DNA of 7,008 nt, from contig DAGU01000056.1 of NCBI GenBank assembly GCA_002498285.1, positions 4,200-11,207 of the forward strand, read 5' to 3'. Source of the DNA: Methanomassiliicoccus sp. UBA386. Its GTDB lineage: Archaea; Thermoplasmatota; Thermoplasmata; Methanomassiliicoccales; Methanomassiliicoccaceae. Positions 5,679 to 7,008 of this stretch are shown in pieces. The notes beneath the pieces are model-generated. The model was not told where the DNA came from. It saw only the letters and a program-made list of their open reading frames with translations, and did no database searches. Within the stretch, counting starts at the first letter, position 1; the number at the start of each line of letters is the position of its first letter. A program made the translations under genes and the position numbers.

Positions 5679-6490
5679 AGGGCGCAGCAGACCTCCTTCT
5701 CGACGATCTTGTAGCCGCTCTCCCGCAGCCATTCCACGGTCCTCGGGGACGGCGACGCCATACCTACCGCGCCGGCCAGTATGCACCGCACCTCCGTTTC
5801 CCACCGCCCACGAGGGCGCATGCAGCCCACCAGCACCGGGGCGGGCGTCCGGGAGGCGCGCTCGACGAAGCGCACCATCCGGTCATCGAGATCGGACGCG
5901 GGCGGGACGCCAGGCAGGGGCATGAGGGCCAGCACCACTACGCCTGCGACGTCCAGGCGTTCAAGGAGCTCGAGGCATCGGTCCTCGCCCTCGGGCGGCT
6001 GCAGCCCGACGCAGACGTGGGGGACGACCGCCGCGGACACGGACGTCAGGGCGCGTATCGTCCTCTCGTAATCTTCCGGACCAGCGTCCAGATGTAGCCG
6101 CCCCGCTATGGTTCCCTCGTCCTGCAGAAGGTCCACCGAGAAGACGTCCGCCCCGGTGGCCGCCAGCTCTCTCGCCCCGTTCTCGTCCAGCAGGCCGGTG
6201 TGGACGTTGAGCAGGAGCCCTTCATCGTGCAGCCGGGCGATGGCGCCGGTGAACGGCGACAGGGGCACGGTGCCGTCAGCGTCGCAGCCGCCGCTCACCA
6301 GGACGCCGGCGGCGCCCCTGCCGCGGAGCCCAAGGCCAACGTCGAGCAGACGCTCCGGCGTATCGGCCGGCAGCATGCCCCTGAGATACCGTCCACGGCA
6401 GTGCTCACACTGCAGGGCGCATCTCTCCCCCGTGACGGAGACGGCTGGAAAGGCCGTCCCGGGGCGGTACACGGTGAACCTCTTGGACAT
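5651..6490 (-). CDS. Radical SAM protein, biotin-synthase-related archaeal family (COG1856-like)
   Basis: The 279-residue protein has the radical SAM cluster motif Cys-x3-Cys-x2-Cys at 24, 28 and 31, which binds a [4Fe-4S] cluster for S-adenosylmethionine cleavage. It sits in an N-terminal context (Phe-Pro-Ala-Val-Ser-Val-Thr-Gly before the Cys, Arg-Tyr-Leu-Arg-Gly-Met after) that resembles archaeal biotin-synthase-related proteins. Val-Ser-Gly-Gly-Cys-Asp at 65-70 is the SAM-contacting Gly-Gly strand. Later Cys at 160, 172, 223, 236, 268 and 269 could bind a second cluster or substrate. As I recall, related archaeal proteins include components of the two-protein lipoyl synthase LipS1/LipS2, so that role is possible but not shown. 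No biotin or lipoate gene is adjacent. Start: the ATG at 6490; the open frame further upstream lies antisense to the rpl18a coding region and is not real. Confidence 0.85.
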   Translation of the reverse strand: MSKRFTVYRPGTAFPAVSVTGERCALQCEHCRGRYLRGMLPADTPERLLDVGLGLRGRGAAGVLVSGGCDADGTVPLSPFTGAIARLHDEGLLLNVHTGLLDENGARELAATGADVFSVDLLQDEGTIAGRLHLDAGPEDYERTIRALTSVSAAVVPHVCVGLQPPEGEDRCLELLERLDVAGVVVLALMPLPGVPPASDLDDRMVRFVERASRTPAPVLVGCMRPRGRWETEVRCILAGAVGMASPSPRTVEWLRESGYKIVEKEVCCALHRKMAPRT

Positions 6491-6514
6491 CGTAAGGGTT
6501 AAGGCGAAGGAGAC

Positions 6515-6530
6515 CAAAAGATTTAATGAT
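6515..6530. promoter_or_regulatory. Shared AT-rich core of a divergent promoter
   Basis: CAAAAGATTTAATGAT lies between two divergent genes. Its near-palindromic ATTTAAT can act as a TATA box on either strand. Rightward it predicts a transcript start near 6551, about ten bases before the rpl18a ATG at 6561, with the purine run CAAAAG in the position of a BRE. Leftward it predicts a start near 6498, about eight bases before the radical SAM ATG at 6490. No other AT-rich stretch exists in the 70-base gap. Confidence 0.5.
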
Positions 6531-6560
6531 ACGATGAGCTTCGAGGGGCGGGTTATCCAT

Positions 6561-6794
6561 ATGAAGGCCTTTAGAGCAACTGGTTCCTTTAAGACCGGCA
6601 AGTTCACCTGGCAGAAATACAGCATCGAGGTGGCCGCGATCGACGAGGCGGGCGCCGCTGAGAAGGTCATGTCCGACCTGGGAAGCCGCCACAAGCTGAA
6701 GCGCACCGAGATCAAGATCGACGAGCTCAAGGCCCTCAAGGCCGACGAGATCCAGAATCTCACCGTCCAGTACCTCGCTGGAGGAGCTCAATGA
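6561..6794 (+). CDS. rpl18a: Large-subunit ribosomal protein L18Ae (LX/eL20)
   Basis: This 77-residue protein belongs to the archaeal LX family, a component of the 50S subunit related to eukaryotic L18a. The opening Met-Lys-Ala-Phe-Arg-Ala-Thr-Gly-Ser-Phe matches the first strand of the family. Gly-Ser-Arg-His-Lys-Leu-Lys-Arg-Thr-Glu-Ile at about 43-53 is its most conserved block. The length is typical. An in-frame ATG at 6534 would add nine residues. I chose 6561 because known members begin at the MKAFRATG-equivalent position and the TATA-like core predicts transcription starting after 6534. The TGA stop at 6792-6794 overlaps the ATG of the prefoldin gene, so the two are co-transcribed and probably translationally coupled. 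This gene order is common in archaea. Confidence 0.93.
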   Translation: MKAFRATGSFKTGKFTWQKYSIEVAAIDEAGAAEKVMSDLGSRHKLKRTEIKIDELKALKADEIQNLTVQYLAGGAQ

Positions 6795-7008
6795 ACGAGC
6801 AGGAGCTGCGCCAGGCGATGTCCGCCCTGGAGGTCTACCGCGTTCAGCTGCAGAGCGTCGCGGAGAACATGCAGCTCATCCAGATCTCACTAGAGGAGCT
6901 GGCCAGGGCCCGCGAGACCCTTTCCCAGTACAAGGGCGCCGAGGTCGGTTCGGACATTCTCGTGCCGATCGGCGGCAATTCGTTCGTCTTCGCCAAGGCC
7001 TCGGACAA
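6791..7008 (+). CDS. pfdA: Prefoldin alpha subunit (3' end outside window)
   Basis: The first 72 residues of a prefoldin alpha subunit are visible; the gene continues past the right edge. Prefoldin is a hexameric, ATP-independent chaperone of two alpha and four beta subunits that holds unfolded proteins in its coiled-coil tentacles and passes them to the thermosome. Residues 1-46 form the first amphipathic coiled-coil helix, rich in Glu, Gln and Leu. Next comes the hairpin strand region with the family signature Asp-Ile-Leu-Val-Pro-Ile-Gly-Gly-Asn-Ser-Phe-Val at about 55-66. The start overlaps the rpl18a stop as ATGA, and GGAGG at 6780-6784 gives a well-spaced ribosome binding site inside the rpl18a coding region. 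Confidence 0.93.
   Translation, partial: MNEQELRQAMSALEVYRVQLQSVAENMQLIQISLEELARARETLSQYKGAEVGSDILVPIGGNSFVFAKASD

Noticed and set aside
4845..5804. 319-residue minus-strand frame across the membrane-protein gene
   Set aside because: The product is Gly/Asp/His-rich without structure, whereas the plus frame has four clear membrane helices.
6491..6763. N-terminal extension of the radical SAM frame
   Set aside because: It would be antisense to rpl18a coding sequence and would place 91 unrelated residues before the normal family start at 6490.
1..7008. CRISPR array, tRNA, rRNA, insertion sequence, attachment site, or a defence or toxin-antitoxin cassette
   Set aside because: I found no regularly spaced repeats, no tRNA T-arm consensus, no transposase motif with terminal repeats and no toxin-antitoxin pair. 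The lone ATPase is not enough to call a system.

Overview
The window looks like chromosomal core sequence of a GC-rich euryarchaeon. Archaeal markers are the small subunit of the archaeal/eukaryotic-type DNA primase (PriS), ribosomal protein L18Ae (LX), and a prefoldin alpha subunit whose start overlaps the LX stop. Promoters also look archaeal: TATA-like boxes lie about 25-35 bases upstream of starts, often with very short leaders. The genes' general feel suggests Thermoplasmatota, possibly a Methanomassiliicoccales-like methanogen. That placement is inference, since no 16S or diagnostic methanogenesis gene is present.

Layout, left to right. (1) The 3' end of a PHP-domain metal-dependent phosphoesterase runs off the left edge (+). 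(2) A DUF4143-type AAA ATPase (-) follows, with a strikingly AT-rich promoter. (3) About 185 bases of GC-rich, hairpin-dense sequence carry no gene I can support. (4) HtpX, a membrane zinc protease (-), comes next. (5) An uncharacterised protein with a C-terminal winged-helix-like domain (-) is transcribed divergently from priS (+). (6) A four-helix membrane protein of unknown function (+) follows priS. (7) A radical SAM protein of the archaeal biotin-synthase-related type (-) overlaps the 3' end of the membrane-protein gene by 28 bases. (8) The radical SAM gene diverges from rpl18a (LX), which is translationally coupled to pfdA (prefoldin alpha), cut by the right edge.

The genes do not form one pathway. 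The only clear operon is rpl18a-pfdA, a translation and protein-folding pair. priS is replication housekeeping, htpX is membrane protein quality control, and the ATPase is a common accessory gene of unsettled role. The least understood items are the winged-helix protein next to priS, the four-helix membrane protein, the radical SAM enzyme and the structured gap upstream of the ATPase. I see no CRISPR array, tRNA, rRNA, insertion sequence or prophage, and no convincing new multi-gene system.
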